NCBI RefSeq assembly: GCF_003944795.1 | Contig: NZ_RWBG01000002.1 | Coordinates: 186,001 to 250,000 of the forward strand | DNA from: Mangrovimonas spongiae | Lineage (GTDB): Bacteria; Bacteroidota; Bacteroidia; Flavobacteriales; Flavobacteriaceae | Length of the DNA stretch: 64,000 nt | Direction of reading: 5' to 3' | In this document: piece after piece, positions 27,621 through 36,600 of the stretch | How positions within the stretch are numbered: position 1 is the first letter of the stretch | Layout: the number at the start of each line of letters is the position of its first letter | Program-made: the position numbers and the translations under genes | The notes under the pieces: model-generated | The model's database searches: none | The model's input: the letters and a program-made list of their open reading frames with translations, nothing else | What the model was told of the DNA's origin: nothing

Positions 27621-27706
27621 AGTCCTTAAATAAAAATTATTTGCTCAATATATAGATTAATTAATAAGTTTTAAAACTATTTTTAAAATATTTTAAACAG
27701 ATTATG

Positions 27707-27737
27707 TTTGCTTGATATAAATTTGTTTTTATATTTG
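27707..27737 (+). promoter_or_regulatory. Promoter of tRNA-Met
   Basis: TTTG at 27707-27710, 19-bp spacer and TATATTTG at 27730-27737, an exact -33/-7 match, ending 14 bp before the tRNA. In the integrated state it is also the nearest promoter upstream of the integrase. Confidence 0.85.
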
Positions 27738-27751
27738 CAGCCTTGAAAAAC

Positions 27752-27825
27752 GGCGAGGTAGCTCAGTTGGTTAGAGCGTCGGATTCATAACCCGGAGGTC
27801 CCGAGTTCAAATCTCGGTCTCGCTA
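27752..27825 (+). tRNA. tRNA-Met (anticodon CAU), island integration target
   Basis: This 74-nt gene folds as a cloverleaf: acceptor GGCGAGG with TCTCGCT, D arm TAGCTCAGTTGGTTAGAGC, anticodon loop TTCATAA, T arm CCGAG-TTCAAAT-CTCGG, discriminator A. CCA is not encoded. One A-C mismatch sits at the end of the anticodon stem. CAU could also be tRNA-Ile2 after lysidine modification, but the pattern matches Bacteroidota tRNA-Met. Its 3' half, from the anticodon loop onward, is the left copy of the island's direct repeat. Confidence 0.95.
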
Positions 27826-27890
27826 CAAAATGTAAACAATTCAAAATAAGCGGTTTAGGTTCACTAAACCGTTTTTTTTATGTCTTTATT
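27783..27890 (+). repeat. attL direct repeat (tRNA 3' half + terminator + integrase start)
   Basis: This 108-bp copy matches 41763-41871 except for one substitution at 27845 and one T missing from the T-run. It holds the tRNA from the anticodon loop, the tRNA terminator and the first 11 bases of the integrase gene. Confidence 0.95.
27851..27879 (+). terminator. Terminator of tRNA-Met inside attL
   Basis: Stem CGGTTTAG / CTAAACCG, loop GTTCA, then eight T. The integrase ATG follows the T-run directly. The same hairpin is present in attR at 41831-41859. Confidence 0.88.
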
Positions 27891-29253
27891 GAACGATTTT
27901 ATTACATTTGAACACGGAAATGAACACGATTTGGAACACGATTCGGAACACGATTTGAGAAAAAAGCCCCAATTTTCTAGCCCAAAAATTTACAATGCTA
28001 AAGGTGATTTAAGCAAACGCTGGTACGTCTATTTTTCTTTTAGAAATCCCAAAACGGGAAAATTAGAGCGTATGAAAAATATTTATGGCATTGCTAACAC
28101 TTACAAAAAGAAAGAAGAACGTTTAGCAGTTTTAAGTGTGTATAGAAAAAGGCTCCTTCTTCTACTTAAAAAAGGCTATAACCCTTTTGAGGATAACAAG
28201 CATTTATTAAAACAAAGCAAACCATCTAAAATCCAAAAACAGCAAAACGAGGTTGCAACCATACCCCATCCTATACAAGTGCAACAAACGCCTATTATTC
28301 AAAGACAGGATACCAATATAAATGTGCCTAACAATAACGCACAAGAAGTTACAGGCACATCGCTAGAGAAAGCCTTTGATTTAAGTTTACATTTAAAAAA
28401 GAATGTTGTTGGCGATCGAACGCTTAGAGATTATAGAGCTCATGCTGATAAATTTATTAGTTGGCTTAAAGAGGAACATCCTAACATAACCACCATAAAC
28501 TTGGTCGATAAAGCTATTATAATGAGGTATCTTAATGAGGTACTGTCAAGATCAAGTGCTAGGAATTGCAATAACTACAGAACCAATCTTAGTTCTTTAA
28601 TGCAAACTATGGAAGATAACGATATCATTCCTGCTAATCATGTTAAGAAAATAAAGGCTCTAAAAACGAAACCAGAACGTAACAAAACGTATTCTCATAA
28701 AACACAAACTGAAATTTTTAAGTACTTAGAAAAAGAAGACCCTGTCCTACTCCTGTATATTAAATTTATTTCCTATAACTTTTTAAGACCTATTGAGGTT
28801 TGTAGACTTAAAGTTAAAGACATCAACGTTAAAGAAGGCTTACTTCAGTTTAAGTCAAAAAACAATCCGCTTGAAGTTAAACGTATCCCTAACATACTAC
28901 TAAAAGATCTGCCTGATTTATCACAATTTAATGGCGACATGCATTTATTTACGCAAGACAAAATAGGTGGATATTGGGATATTGATGAAACAAACAAAAG
29001 AAACCACTTCTCTGCGCGCTATAGAAAAGTTGTTAAACACCATTTTAATCTTGATAAAAATTATGGTTTATATAGCTTTAGGCACACATTTATAACAAAG
29101 CTCTATCAATCCTTAATAAAGGGTAGCACACCGCATGAGGTTAAAAGTAAAATCATGTTAATTACAGGGCATTCTACCATGGATGCTTTAGAGAAATATT
29201 TACGTAGTATTGATGCGGCTATCCCTGATGACTATTCGCATTTATTAAAATAG
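27880..29253 (+). CDS. Tyrosine recombinase (island integrase)
   Basis: This 457-aa phage-type integrase has an arm-binding-like N-terminal part (about residues 30-90), a linker rich in Gln/Pro, a core-binding SAM-like domain (about 160-260) and a catalytic domain. Catalytic parts are FLRPIEVCRLK near residue 303, YSFRHTF near 400 and GHSTMDALEKYL with the nucleophilic Tyr near 437. The N-terminus has four EHxx units (residues 11-26) encoded by 12-bp GAACACG repeats that recur at the far end of the island. The ATG directly follows the tRNA terminator, leaving no room for its own promoter. Confidence 0.93.
   Translation: MSLLNDFITFEHGNEHDLEHDSEHDLRKKPQFSSPKIYNAKGDLSKRWYVYFSFRNPKTGKLERMKNIYGIANTYKKKEERLAVLSVYRKRLLLLLKKGYNPFEDNKHLLKQSKPSKIQKQQNEVATIPHPIQVQQTPIIQRQDTNINVPNNNAQEVTGTSLEKAFDLSLHLKKNVVGDRTLRDYRAHADKFISWLKEEHPNITTINLVDKAIIMRYLNEVLSRSSARNCNNYRTNLSSLMQTMEDNDIIPANHVKKIKALKTKPERNKTYSHKTQTEIFKYLEKEDPVLLLYIKFISYNFLRPIEVCRLKVKDINVKEGLLQFKSKNNPLEVKRIPNILLKDLPDLSQFNGDMHLFTQDKIGGYWDIDETNKRNHFSARYRKVVKHHFNLDKNYGLYSFRHTFITKLYQSLIKGSTPHEVKSKIMLITGHSTMDALEKYLRSIDAAIPDDYSHLLK
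27910..27957 (+). repeat. GAACACG arm-site-like array, left end (4 units)
   Basis: GAACACG starts at 27910, 27922, 27934 and 27946, exact 12-bp pitch, consensus GAACACGATTTG. It lies within the integrase coding sequence. Confidence 0.85.
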
Positions 29254-29256
29254 CAT

Positions 29257-29907
29257 ATGAAAGAAACCTTTAACACGTTACGTAACAATTTAACCAGATC
29301 GTATATCTTTTACGTCCCTAGCAAAGTATATGATGATGTTCAACGTACACAATTAAAGGATATGATTCCCTATCACTTAACTAACACTATTGTTTACATG
29401 GATGATGATAGGAAGACTATAGAAGATATAAGTGAATTTAATAAAGTTGAAATAATTTCTAAGAATAGTCTCTTTGATGAGAATATATTCACCCTTATTG
29501 ATGCCCAAAGTAAACTAAGTGCCCCCCAGTTTAAGCACTTAATTAACAAGTATTGGGAGCATGTAGAAACGCATACCTACCTAACTAATTTAATGTACAC
29601 ACATCTTTCGGAATACATTAAAGATGCCTCTAAAAATGTGAGCGATATGTTTCTTTTGCAAAAAGATTACTTTTCAACGCACCACACAGAGATAAAAAGA
29701 ACGTTTGGAGCGTTGTTGACGTCTAGGTTTACTAACGCTCTTATTTCTTATAACAAGAAACCCGTCCAAACTAAAAAGCAAAAGCCTAAAAAACCGCAAA
29801 TTATAAGCGACGAAGACGCTGATGTCTTTTTATTGGAAACCGTCTTTAACATCCCTTCTAAAATGACTTCAAAAATTGTCAATACAGTAAACAAAACTAA
29901 AAAATAA
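29257..29907 (+). CDS. Hypothetical protein linked to the integrase
   Basis: I do not recognise this 216-aa protein. It starts 3 bp after the integrase stop and is surely cotranscribed. It is soluble, has no signal peptide, and is mostly helical in the second half, with a basic stretch (KKPVQTKKQKPKKPQ near residue 168) and a lysine-rich C-terminus, which would suit DNA binding. A role with the integrase (excision or accessory factor) is possible but inferred only from position. Confidence 0.7.
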   Translation: MKETFNTLRNNLTRSYIFYVPSKVYDDVQRTQLKDMIPYHLTNTIVYMDDDRKTIEDISEFNKVEIISKNSLFDENIFTLIDAQSKLSAPQFKHLINKYWEHVETHTYLTNLMYTHLSEYIKDASKNVSDMFLLQKDYFSTHHTEIKRTFGALLTSRFTNALISYNKKPVQTKKQKPKKPQIISDEDADVFLLETVFNIPSKMTSKIVNTVNKTKK

Positions 29908-29916
29908 TTAAATTAT

Positions 29917-29952
29917 ACGTCAACCGTACGTAAGTTTGACGTTAATTTTTTT
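29917..29952 (+). terminator. Intrinsic terminator after the integrase unit
   Basis: Stem ACGTCAA / TTGACGT with a 12-nt loop followed by TAATTTTTTT. Confidence 0.7.
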
Positions 29953-30018
29953 AAACGTTATATTTTCTCAAAATGCTTATTTAACTCTCTATTTCTTTTT
30001 TGTCTCACACCACAAAAT

Positions 30019-30170
30019 CTCATAGAGGGTAACACCAATTTTCACCGAGGGACGCATCTTTCTCATCGAGGGTAGTCAACATTCTCACCGAGGGTAAACT
30101 AAAATCTCACCGAGGGTAGCGACTTCATTTGTAGTCAAATTATATGAAAATTGACTACAGATGATGTCAA
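30019..30170. repeat. Composite repeat A: five 13-bp units plus palindrome
   Basis: Units related to CTCACCGAGGGTA start at 30019, 30041, 30062, 30084 and 30106 (21-22-bp pitch). A long imperfect palindrome, from GACTTCATTTGTAGTC to GACTACAGATGATGTC, follows at 30121-30170. It fills most of the 292-bp gap between the integrase unit and hipT. Confidence 0.85.
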
Positions 30171-30199
30171 TTTCACCTTGTACCAACAGTTATAACATA

Positions 30200-31183
30200 T
30201 TAACGCATTAGTTTTTTTAATCTGGTTTGGTATGCTTGGGTATAGTTTCTTTTTGCTTTTTCATCTAAAAAAGAGGCTTCAATTAATGCTTGTACCTTAT
30301 CCTGTTTAGACGTTAAATTAGTAAACACGTTTTCTATTTGTTGTTTCGCTATGTTAGCTTCGCTTCCTAAAATATAAAACTGCTCTTTAATTTTACCTTT
30401 TGTTAAATTAGGTGGCAACAAACCCTCGTCTAATGCAAAATCTTTATCAGCTATATGTAATCTACTATTTAGTAAATCGTAAGCAGGGCTTAATTTAAAA
30501 TCTCCCAGAGGGGTTTCTATTAAAGAAAAGTTTTTAAAATGTGCATCGCCATTAGAAAATAAATAGTTAAACAAAATAAGCTTAAACAATTTAATAGACT
30601 CTATAGTATAGGCAGGCACATACGTTTTTAATAGTGTAAAAAGCTCTAAATAATTACCTGTGTACTTATAATCTTCGCCATGTGTTTGCGGGGTTCTACC
30701 TGCCAATGACGCAAAGTCTTCTTGTGCCCATTTGCTGCCATCATTTTTAACATCAAACCGTTTTGTTATATAAGCGGGTGCGCCATTTTTAAAAAATATC
30801 AGTGCATTTTCTGCGGTATCAATTCCAAACACTTGACGTGCTATTTGCATGGTTACATGCTCGTTTGCTGGCATTAAATAGGTATTTTTACCAACATTTG
30901 GAATAGGCTTTAAGATGTATTGCCCTTGCTCGCCTTCTTGTATCAACCGTAATTTATTTTTATCTAATAAAACTGAAAATTTTTCTTGCACGCCAGATAT
31001 AGACATACGGCTTCTATTGTCTGAAAATAATTCATCTGTAGTAGCATTATTTGTTGGCGAATCGTACGATAAAACAACACTTACTTTTTTACCATTAAAC
31101 ACACGTCTTAAAGCTGTATTACTATAAGTTGTGTAACCTTCTGCAAGTGTACTTGGGCAATATTTTATATCTGTAAAAGTCAT
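30200..31183 (-). CDS. HipT-like serine/threonine kinase toxin
   Basis: This 327-aa protein is the kinase body of HipA without its N-terminal subdomain. The Gly-rich loop region contains SISGVQEKFS at residues 61-70; the SIS serines correspond to the regulatory autophosphorylation motif known in HipT. The catalytic segment is NGDAHFKN at 211-218 with Asp213, and the metal-binding Asp is in YDLLNS near 236. HipA-family kinases phosphorylate aminoacyl-tRNA synthetases and stop growth. All catalytic motifs are intact. It overlaps the HipS-like gene by 1 bp. Confidence 0.9.
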   Translation of the reverse strand: MTFTDIKYCPSTLAEGYTTYSNTALRRVFNGKKVSVVLSYDSPTNNATTDELFSDNRSRMSISGVQEKFSVLLDKNKLRLIQEGEQGQYILKPIPNVGKNTYLMPANEHVTMQIARQVFGIDTAENALIFFKNGAPAYITKRFDVKNDGSKWAQEDFASLAGRTPQTHGEDYKYTGNYLELFTLLKTYVPAYTIESIKLFKLILFNYLFSNGDAHFKNFSLIETPLGDFKLSPAYDLLNSRLHIADKDFALDEGLLPPNLTKGKIKEQFYILGSEANIAKQQIENVFTNLTSKQDKVQALIEASFLDEKAKRNYTQAYQTRLKKLMR

Positions 31184-31509
31184 TATTTATTTACTGCTTT
31201 AATGGTTATCGCCCCGATCGTATCATGCATGGCTGTTACCATTAAGATACTAAAGTAGTCTTTAGCATCTATACGGTTTTCAAAACAAACAACTTGTTTA
31301 TTAGAGCCTTCTGGCAACATGTTATAAAAAAAAGGAAACAGATGTTTAGATGTATATTCTTGATGTGTTTTGGGTAGAGTTAAACTAATAGCTGGCTTAT
31401 CTGAGTTATTAAACCATTGATCATAATATTTAAACACAAAGCTACCATTATCTAACTGTGTTAATACCCCAGCAGCTTCCTTTTTATATAAAACTTGGAC
31501 TTGTCGCAT
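31183..31509 (-). CDS. HipS-like protein (separate HipA N-terminal subdomain)
   Basis: This 108-aa protein matches the N-terminal subdomain of HipA: VLYKKEAAGVLTQLDNGSFVFKY at the start and LPKTHQEYTSKHLFPFFYNMLPEG in the middle. In the described HipBST system this subdomain is a separate protein and acts as the antitoxin to HipT. It overlaps hipB and hipT by 1 bp each, so the three are translationally coupled. The antitoxin role here is inferred by analogy. Confidence 0.87.
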   Translation of the reverse strand: MRQVQVLYKKEAAGVLTQLDNGSFVFKYYDQWFNNSDKPAISLTLPKTHQEYTSKHLFPFFYNMLPEGSNKQVVCFENRIDAKDYFSILMVTAMHDTIGAITIKAVNK

Positions 31510-31724
31510 TAGTCAGCTGTTAAGTTTTTAGCAGTAAAAATAAGTTCCATACCTAACGTATCACCTATTTTGGTTAACGTTTCCAATGTTGGATTGCCTT
31601 TACCACTTTCAAACTGTTTTAGTGTACGCAAACCTACACCTGAAAGATCTGCAAGCATTTCCTGTGTGATTTTAAGCGTATCTCTACGGGATTTTACACT
31701 TTCTATTAATGTTTCATGGTGCAT
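31509..31724 (-). CDS. HipB-like XRE-family regulator
   Basis: This 71-aa Cro/C1-type helix-turn-helix protein contains QEMLADLSGVGLRTLKQFESGK near residue 22. It is first in the three-gene operon and should bind the two GTGC...GCAC operators upstream and repress its own promoter. It overlaps the HipS-like gene by 1 bp. Confidence 0.9.
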   Translation of the reverse strand: MHHETLIESVKSRRDTLKITQEMLADLSGVGLRTLKQFESGKGNPTLETLTKIGDTLGMELIFTAKNLTAD

Positions 31725-31779
31725 TTTATTGCTCTTTTAATGTAAATATATAAAATATTCACAAATAATCATAAAAAAA

Positions 31780-31795
31780 GTGCACTAAACCACAC
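31780..31795. promoter_or_regulatory. Putative HipB operator 1
   Basis: GTGCACTAAACCACAC, an imperfect inverted repeat 56 bp upstream of hipB. Confidence 0.6.
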
Positions 31796-31840
31796 TATTG
31801 ATTAATTTTTACTAAAACAACTAATAGAACATCTTGAAAT

Positions 31841-31856
31841 GTGCATTAAAACGCAC
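31841..31856. promoter_or_regulatory. Putative HipB operator 2
   Basis: GTGCATTAAAACGCAC, inverted repeat GTGC / GCAC, sharing the pattern GTGCAyTAAAmC with operator 1; starts are 61 bp apart. Confidence 0.65.
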
Positions 31857-31902
31857 TTTTCAGATAGTAAAGCGAATTATTTTTTTAAGCTGTAAAAGAA
31901 AT

Positions 31903-32012
31903 CTCATCGAGGGTAGCCAACATTCTCATCGAGGGTAATTACAGTTTTCACCGAGGGTAGCGACTTCATTTGTAGTCAAATTGTATGAAAATTGACTACA
32001 TATGAAGTCAAA
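31903..32012. repeat. Composite repeat B: three 13-bp units plus palindrome
   Basis: Units start at 31903, 31925 and 31947 (22-bp pitch). The palindrome at 31962-32009 is the best preserved copy, with outer arms GACTTCAT / ATGAAGTC and inner arms TGTAGTCAA / TTGACTACA. It lies between the HipBST-like and toxin-antitoxin-chaperone modules. Confidence 0.85.
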
Positions 32013-32092
32013 TTTAACTACAATAAAAAAGGATATCTAAATATTAATAATAGTTAAATGGGATAACAAAGCAGTGCATTAAAAATTAATTT

Positions 32093-32530
32093 CTAATCTA
32101 ATCCTAATTTAAAAGCCACACCTGATTTTACAATTTCAGTAACATTGATTGTAGGCATTAAGAAGTCATTAAAAGGCGTATTTTCTGTTCTACTATGCAA
32201 AACACCTCTTGCCGTACCAATGGTTAACATAATTAAATGACGAATAAAACCAACAGGAATAGTCAATTTGGTTTTGTCTTTATTTTTAAAACTTTCCCAA
32301 GCATCATCTACAATTTTGAAATGACACGCTATTTCCAATACTAAAAATGCTTTTTTATCTTGATAAAATGCTGGTGATACAAAAACCGCTACCATTTTGT
32401 CTTTTTCATTAATGCCATATTTAGCGTTTACGCTAAATTGTACATCTTCCCCTTCTTTAAAAGCAGATTCAATTATTGCAAATTGCTCTGTTGTTATTTT
32501 CTTTAATGAAAATCCTATTTTATCAGACAT
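32093..32530 (-). CDS. SecB-like chaperone of a toxin-antitoxin-chaperone system
   Basis: This 145-aa protein looks like the SecB-like proteins of Bacteroidota: IGFSLKKITTEQFAIIESAF at the start, FLVLEIACHFKI near residue 82, and IGTARGVLHSRTENTPFND plus LMPTINVTEIV near the C-terminus. In TAC systems such a chaperone holds the antitoxin until a stress or phage protein titrates it. It starts within the stop codon of the antitoxin gene (1-bp overlap). The alternative, a general export SecB, is less likely given the operon. Confidence 0.8.
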   Translation of the reverse strand: MSDKIGFSLKKITTEQFAIIESAFKEGEDVQFSVNAKYGINEKDKMVAVFVSPAFYQDKKAFLVLEIACHFKIVDDAWESFKNKDKTKLTIPVGFIRHLIMLTIGTARGVLHSRTENTPFNDFLMPTINVTEIVKSGVAFKLGLD

Positions 32531-33048
32531 TATGCCACTACCTTTAAATGATTATCTCCACGACGCACATAAGTTGATGTTTCTACCATTTCACTATAAT
32601 CAAAAGACAACTCGTTATCCTCTTGAATTAATTTTCCAAAATGATATTTGAAACGCATTAACTCTTTGGCCTTAATAGTAACCGTAAACTTATCTTCGCT
32701 TGAAAGCATTTCCTCTTTCTTGACTTCCTCTTGAGGTACTTCAATTAGCTTTACACCTAATATTTTACCTACTTTGGTAATGGTATCAATTCCTAAACGT
32801 TCTTGACCTTTTAATAGTTTACTTATGTATTGTGGTGAGCAGTCTAAAGCCTCTGCCAATTCCTTTTGGCTTTTAGGGTATGTATCTGTAGCCTTATTTG
32901 CTTTTAAGGCAGATAATACTTTAACTGCAATTTTGAAAGAAATATCAAGCCACTCTTCATTTTCCTTTCTCCATTTGGCTTTTTCTAACCAAGCAGTATC
33001 CTTTTTTGAGTTCTTTAGTAATTTATTTTTGATGTTGTTTATGCTCAT
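32530..33048 (-). CDS. HTH antitoxin with C-terminal chaperone-addiction-like tail
   Basis: This 172-aa protein has an XRE-type helix-turn-helix at about residues 58-102 (QKELAEALDCSPQYISKLLK). The tail, residues 120-172, is unusual and rich in aromatics (FKYHFGKL, LSFDYSEM). HigA-type antitoxins of TAC systems carry such a tail, the site recognised by the SecB-like chaperone. It follows the putative toxin gene by 29 bp and overlaps the chaperone gene by 1 bp. Confidence 0.8.
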   Translation of the reverse strand: MSINNIKNKLLKNSKKDTAWLEKAKWRKENEEWLDISFKIAVKVLSALKANKATDTYPKSQKELAEALDCSPQYISKLLKGQERLGIDTITKVGKILGVKLIEVPQEEVKKEEMLSSEDKFTVTIKAKELMRFKYHFGKLIQEDNELSFDYSEMVETSTYVRRGDNHLKVVA

Positions 33049-33077
33049 AACGTTGTGGTGTGTGCTGTTTTGTGTGT

Positions 33078-33626
33078 TTAATACGACTCTACAAAATCTA
33101 ATTGGTCATTCTCTTCGTCGAGTAAAAATTGTTTTGTTATTTCAAGTTTATCCAATTCAAGAATTAAATGGTCTGTTTCGTTCATAGTTGGTGTTAATTT
33201 AATTGCACCTCCTGAAACTACAAATAAGTTGACATCAACTCTAATGGCATAGATGCGAAGCCAACTGGGTTTAATGATTCCTTTGGCTTTGTCTTTTTCA
33301 TAATCTTCAATAACTCCTGTTGAGAGTGGTTCAAATAGTGTAGATAATGTTTCAAGTCTTTCGGTTTTTCCAAGTTCAGCAATTTCTAATAGTTCTTGCT
33401 CAAATAATTTAGCGTCTTCACGTGTTTTAATAATAGCTTCATCAATTGTGATGCCATTCCAAAACACATTGTCTAAATCTTCTTGGTGTTGCTCGAAAAA
33501 CTCCCGTAAGTAGACTGGATCGTTCCATAATTCAAAACATTTTGCAAATTCGTGTGTAGCTTCTGTATCATATTGTACCGAATACAAGCTCTCTTCCACT
33601 ACTGCAAATGTATCAATTATTTTCAT
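33078..33626 (-). CDS. Putative toxin of the TAC system
   Basis: This 182-aa protein is first in the three-gene operon, where the toxin of HigBA-SecB type systems sits. Residues about 125-170 (SWLRIYAIRVDVNLFVVSGG, then IKLTPTM and LDKLE) have the look of a RelE/HigB-like beta sheet with a following helix, but the first 120 residues are helical and acidic and are not explained by that family. Activity is not established. Its start lies 7 bp after a palindrome that may be the operator, and 56 bp beyond the hsdR stop. Confidence 0.6.
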   Translation of the reverse strand: MKIIDTFAVVEESLYSVQYDTEATHEFAKCFELWNDPVYLREFFEQHQEDLDNVFWNGITIDEAIIKTREDAKLFEQELLEIAELGKTERLETLSTLFEPLSTGVIEDYEKDKAKGIIKPSWLRIYAIRVDVNLFVVSGGAIKLTPTMNETDHLILELDKLEITKQFLLDEENDQLDFVESY

Positions 33627-33632
33627 TAAATC

Positions 33633-33644
33633 AACCTGTAGGTT
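33633..33644. promoter_or_regulatory. Putative TA operator palindrome
   Basis: AACCTGTAGGTT, arms AACCT / AGGTT, 7 bp upstream of the toxin start: a likely autoregulatory site. Confidence 0.4.
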
Positions 33645-33681
33645 TATTTTTTTAATTTATTTAACTATTTATTCTTCAGTC

Positions 33682-36600
33682 TTATTTGCCATTTGAAAAC
33701 ATTTCAGCCAAAGCTTCTCCTTGGGCTAATACTTTATCGGCTTCCATTTTGGCTATATCTGGTGGGTAACCGTAGCGCATTAGTATTTTCTTTACGGTTA
33801 ACCTTAATTTTGCTCTTACATCGTCTCTTTTGCTCCAATCGACTGTAGCATTTTTTCTAATAACATCTACAATTGTATGAATCAATTCCTTCATACGATC
33901 ATCTTCTAAAAAGTTGGTTGACTCATTTTGTTTTAACACACTATAAAACGCATATTCTTCTGGTGTTAATCCTAAATCCTCTGATTTACTATCTTCTAAT
34001 CGCATTTCCTTTGCGATTTCTGATAGTTCTGCTAGTACTTGAGCGGAATCTATTTGATTGTTATGATAGCGTTTTACAACTGACTCTAACATTTCAGAAA
34101 ACTTCTTTCCTTGGGCTAGGTTTTTTGTTTTACGGATTCTTACCTCATCACTCAACAGTTTTTTAAGCAATTCAAATGCAATATTTTTTTGTTGCATATT
34201 TTTTACTTCCAACAAAAACTCATCCGATAAGATACCTACTGATGGTGCTTTTACACCTGCTGCTTCAAAAACATCTATAACTCCATCACTAGACAGTGCA
34301 TCATCTACAATTTGCTTAATGGCTGTTTCTACTTCGTAATCTGATTTTACGCCACTTCCTGTAAACTTGTTCAATCTTGCTTTAACAGCTTGAAAAAATG
34401 CGACACCATCCTTTAGTTTTTCCGCATCTGGACTTGGAATTGACATTGCGAATAACTTCGATAACAACGTCACTTCTTTGAGAAAACGGTCTTTTAGTTT
34501 TTGGTCTGCTAAAATGTAGTTTTGAGCACCCAATAATACTTGTAATTTTTGTGCTGTATCAACTTTAAAATATTGCTTAAAATCAAAACCGTTGAACATT
34601 TGCTCTACGATTTCAAATTTCTCTTTCATACCTGCAATCGCTTCTTTAATATCTACAACTGGTGAACCTTCTCCGCCACTTTGTAAATAAGTTGCCATTG
34701 CTTTTCTTAAATCTTGACCTATACCAAAATAATCAACTACTAATCCTCCTGGTTTGTCTTTGTACACACGATTGACTCTTGCAATAGCTTGCATTAAATT
34801 TGCCCCTTGCATTTTCTTATCAACATACAACGTGTGCATACTTGGCGCATCAAAACCAGTTAACCACATATCGCGAACAATAACCAATTTAAGTTCGTCG
34901 TTTGGGTCTTTCATACGAGTAGCTAAATCCTTTCTTTGGTTTTTAGTGGTATGATGTGGCTGCAATATTGGTTTATCAACAGTAGCACTTGTCATTATGA
35001 CTTTAATCATTCCTTTATCTATATCGTCATTATGCCACTCTGGTTTTAAAGCTATTATTTCATTGTAAAGTCGTACACAAATATTTCGTGTCATCCCAAC
35101 AATCATAGCTTTTCCTTCAAATACGTTTTGACGGGCTTCAAAATGTATAACAATATCTTTCGCCACATCTTTCAATCGGTCTGGATGCCCAACCACCGCA
35201 TCAATCGTAGCAGTTTTCTTTTTGGCTTTTTCTATTTGCTCTTCGGTTGCACCTTCAATATCGTTTATTTCATCGTCTAACTGTTTAGATGTTTCCTCAT
35301 CTAGTTTAATTTTAATTAAACGGGATTCGTAGCTAATAGGAACAGTTGCACCATCATCTACCGCTTGTTTAATATCATATACATCTATATAATCACCAAA
35401 CACCGCAGGTGTAGATTTATCTTCTTTCTCAATAGGTGTTCCTGTAAAACCAATGTAAGAGGCGTTTGGTAGGGCATCACGTAAGTATTTGGCGTTTCCG
35501 TATCTTATTTCTGAACCATCATCTGTTTCTACTACACGACCAGAAAAACCATATTGACTTCTATGTGCTTCATCTGCCACTACCACGATATTCGTTCTAT
35601 CTGATAGAGTTTCGTAAACATTACCTTCGGTAGGTGCAAATTTTTGAATGGTGGTAAATATCACACCACCACCAGAAACCTTTAATAATTGTTTGATGTG
35701 TTCTCGACTTTCTGCTTGTATTGGTGTTTGCCTTAATAAGCCCACGCAATTACCAAATGTGCCAAATAATTGGTCGTCTAAATCGTTACGGTCTGTTAAT
35801 ATGACAATGGTGGGATTTTCCATTTGCGGATGGGTAATAATTTGTCCGCTATAAAACACCATTGAAAGCGATTTACCTGAACCTTGTGTATGCCAAACGA
35901 CACCTACTTTGCGGTCTCCTTCTTCACTATGAGTTGCTCGTAACGTTTGCGTTACTGCTTTTTGAACAGCGTAATATTGATGATAAGCCGCTACTTTTTT
36001 AATTTTTATTTGGGATACAATACCTGTTTCTTCATTTTTCTTTTCCTCTTTTTCAAACACCGTACAGTAGCGTATTAGCTCCACTAATGTTTTTTTGTTC
36101 AGCATATATTCGGTAAGAATTTGCAATTGCGTTCTTACCTCGTTTGGCTCTTCTTTTGGTGCTTTCCAAGCAAGGAAACGTGAAAACGGTGCAGATACAC
36201 TAGATGTTGCTGCATCTATACCATCGCTAATCACGCAAGTGGCATTGTAATAAAAAATGCTTGGTACTGCTTTCTTATAATTTTGTAATTGGTCGTAGGC
36301 TCTACGTAAGGTTGCTTTCTCGCTTGTGGCACTTTTCAATTCTATAAATACCAATGGTAATCCATTGATGTAAATTACCACATCAAAGCGTTTTTCGTTG
36401 TTGTTTTCTTTAACGACTAATTGATTGACTACCCAAAAGTTATTGTTCTCTGGCTTTTCTACGTCTAACAACTTTACGTTAATCCCTTTGGTTCTACCTT
36501 CTTTGGTGTATTCTACGGTAACACCGTTTGTTAGCAAGGTATGGAAACGCTCGTTGTTTTCCATAATGTCTTCTGTACCCAAATTAATTACCTTTTGGTA

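Noticed and set aside
27910-27957. Short direct repeats resembling a tiny CRISPR
   Set aside because: Units are 7 bp at 12-bp pitch within a coding frame, without spacers of CRISPR size or cas genes.
30019-30118. Regularly spaced 13-bp units resembling a CRISPR array
   Set aside because: Spacing of 21-22 bp gives 8-9-bp gaps, too short for spacers, and the gaps are AT-rich linkers. No cas genes.
30019-32012. Plasmid replication origin
   Set aside because: Iteron-like spacing is suggestive, but no Rep, partition or helicase-loader gene is in the island, so I keep it as a repeat family only.
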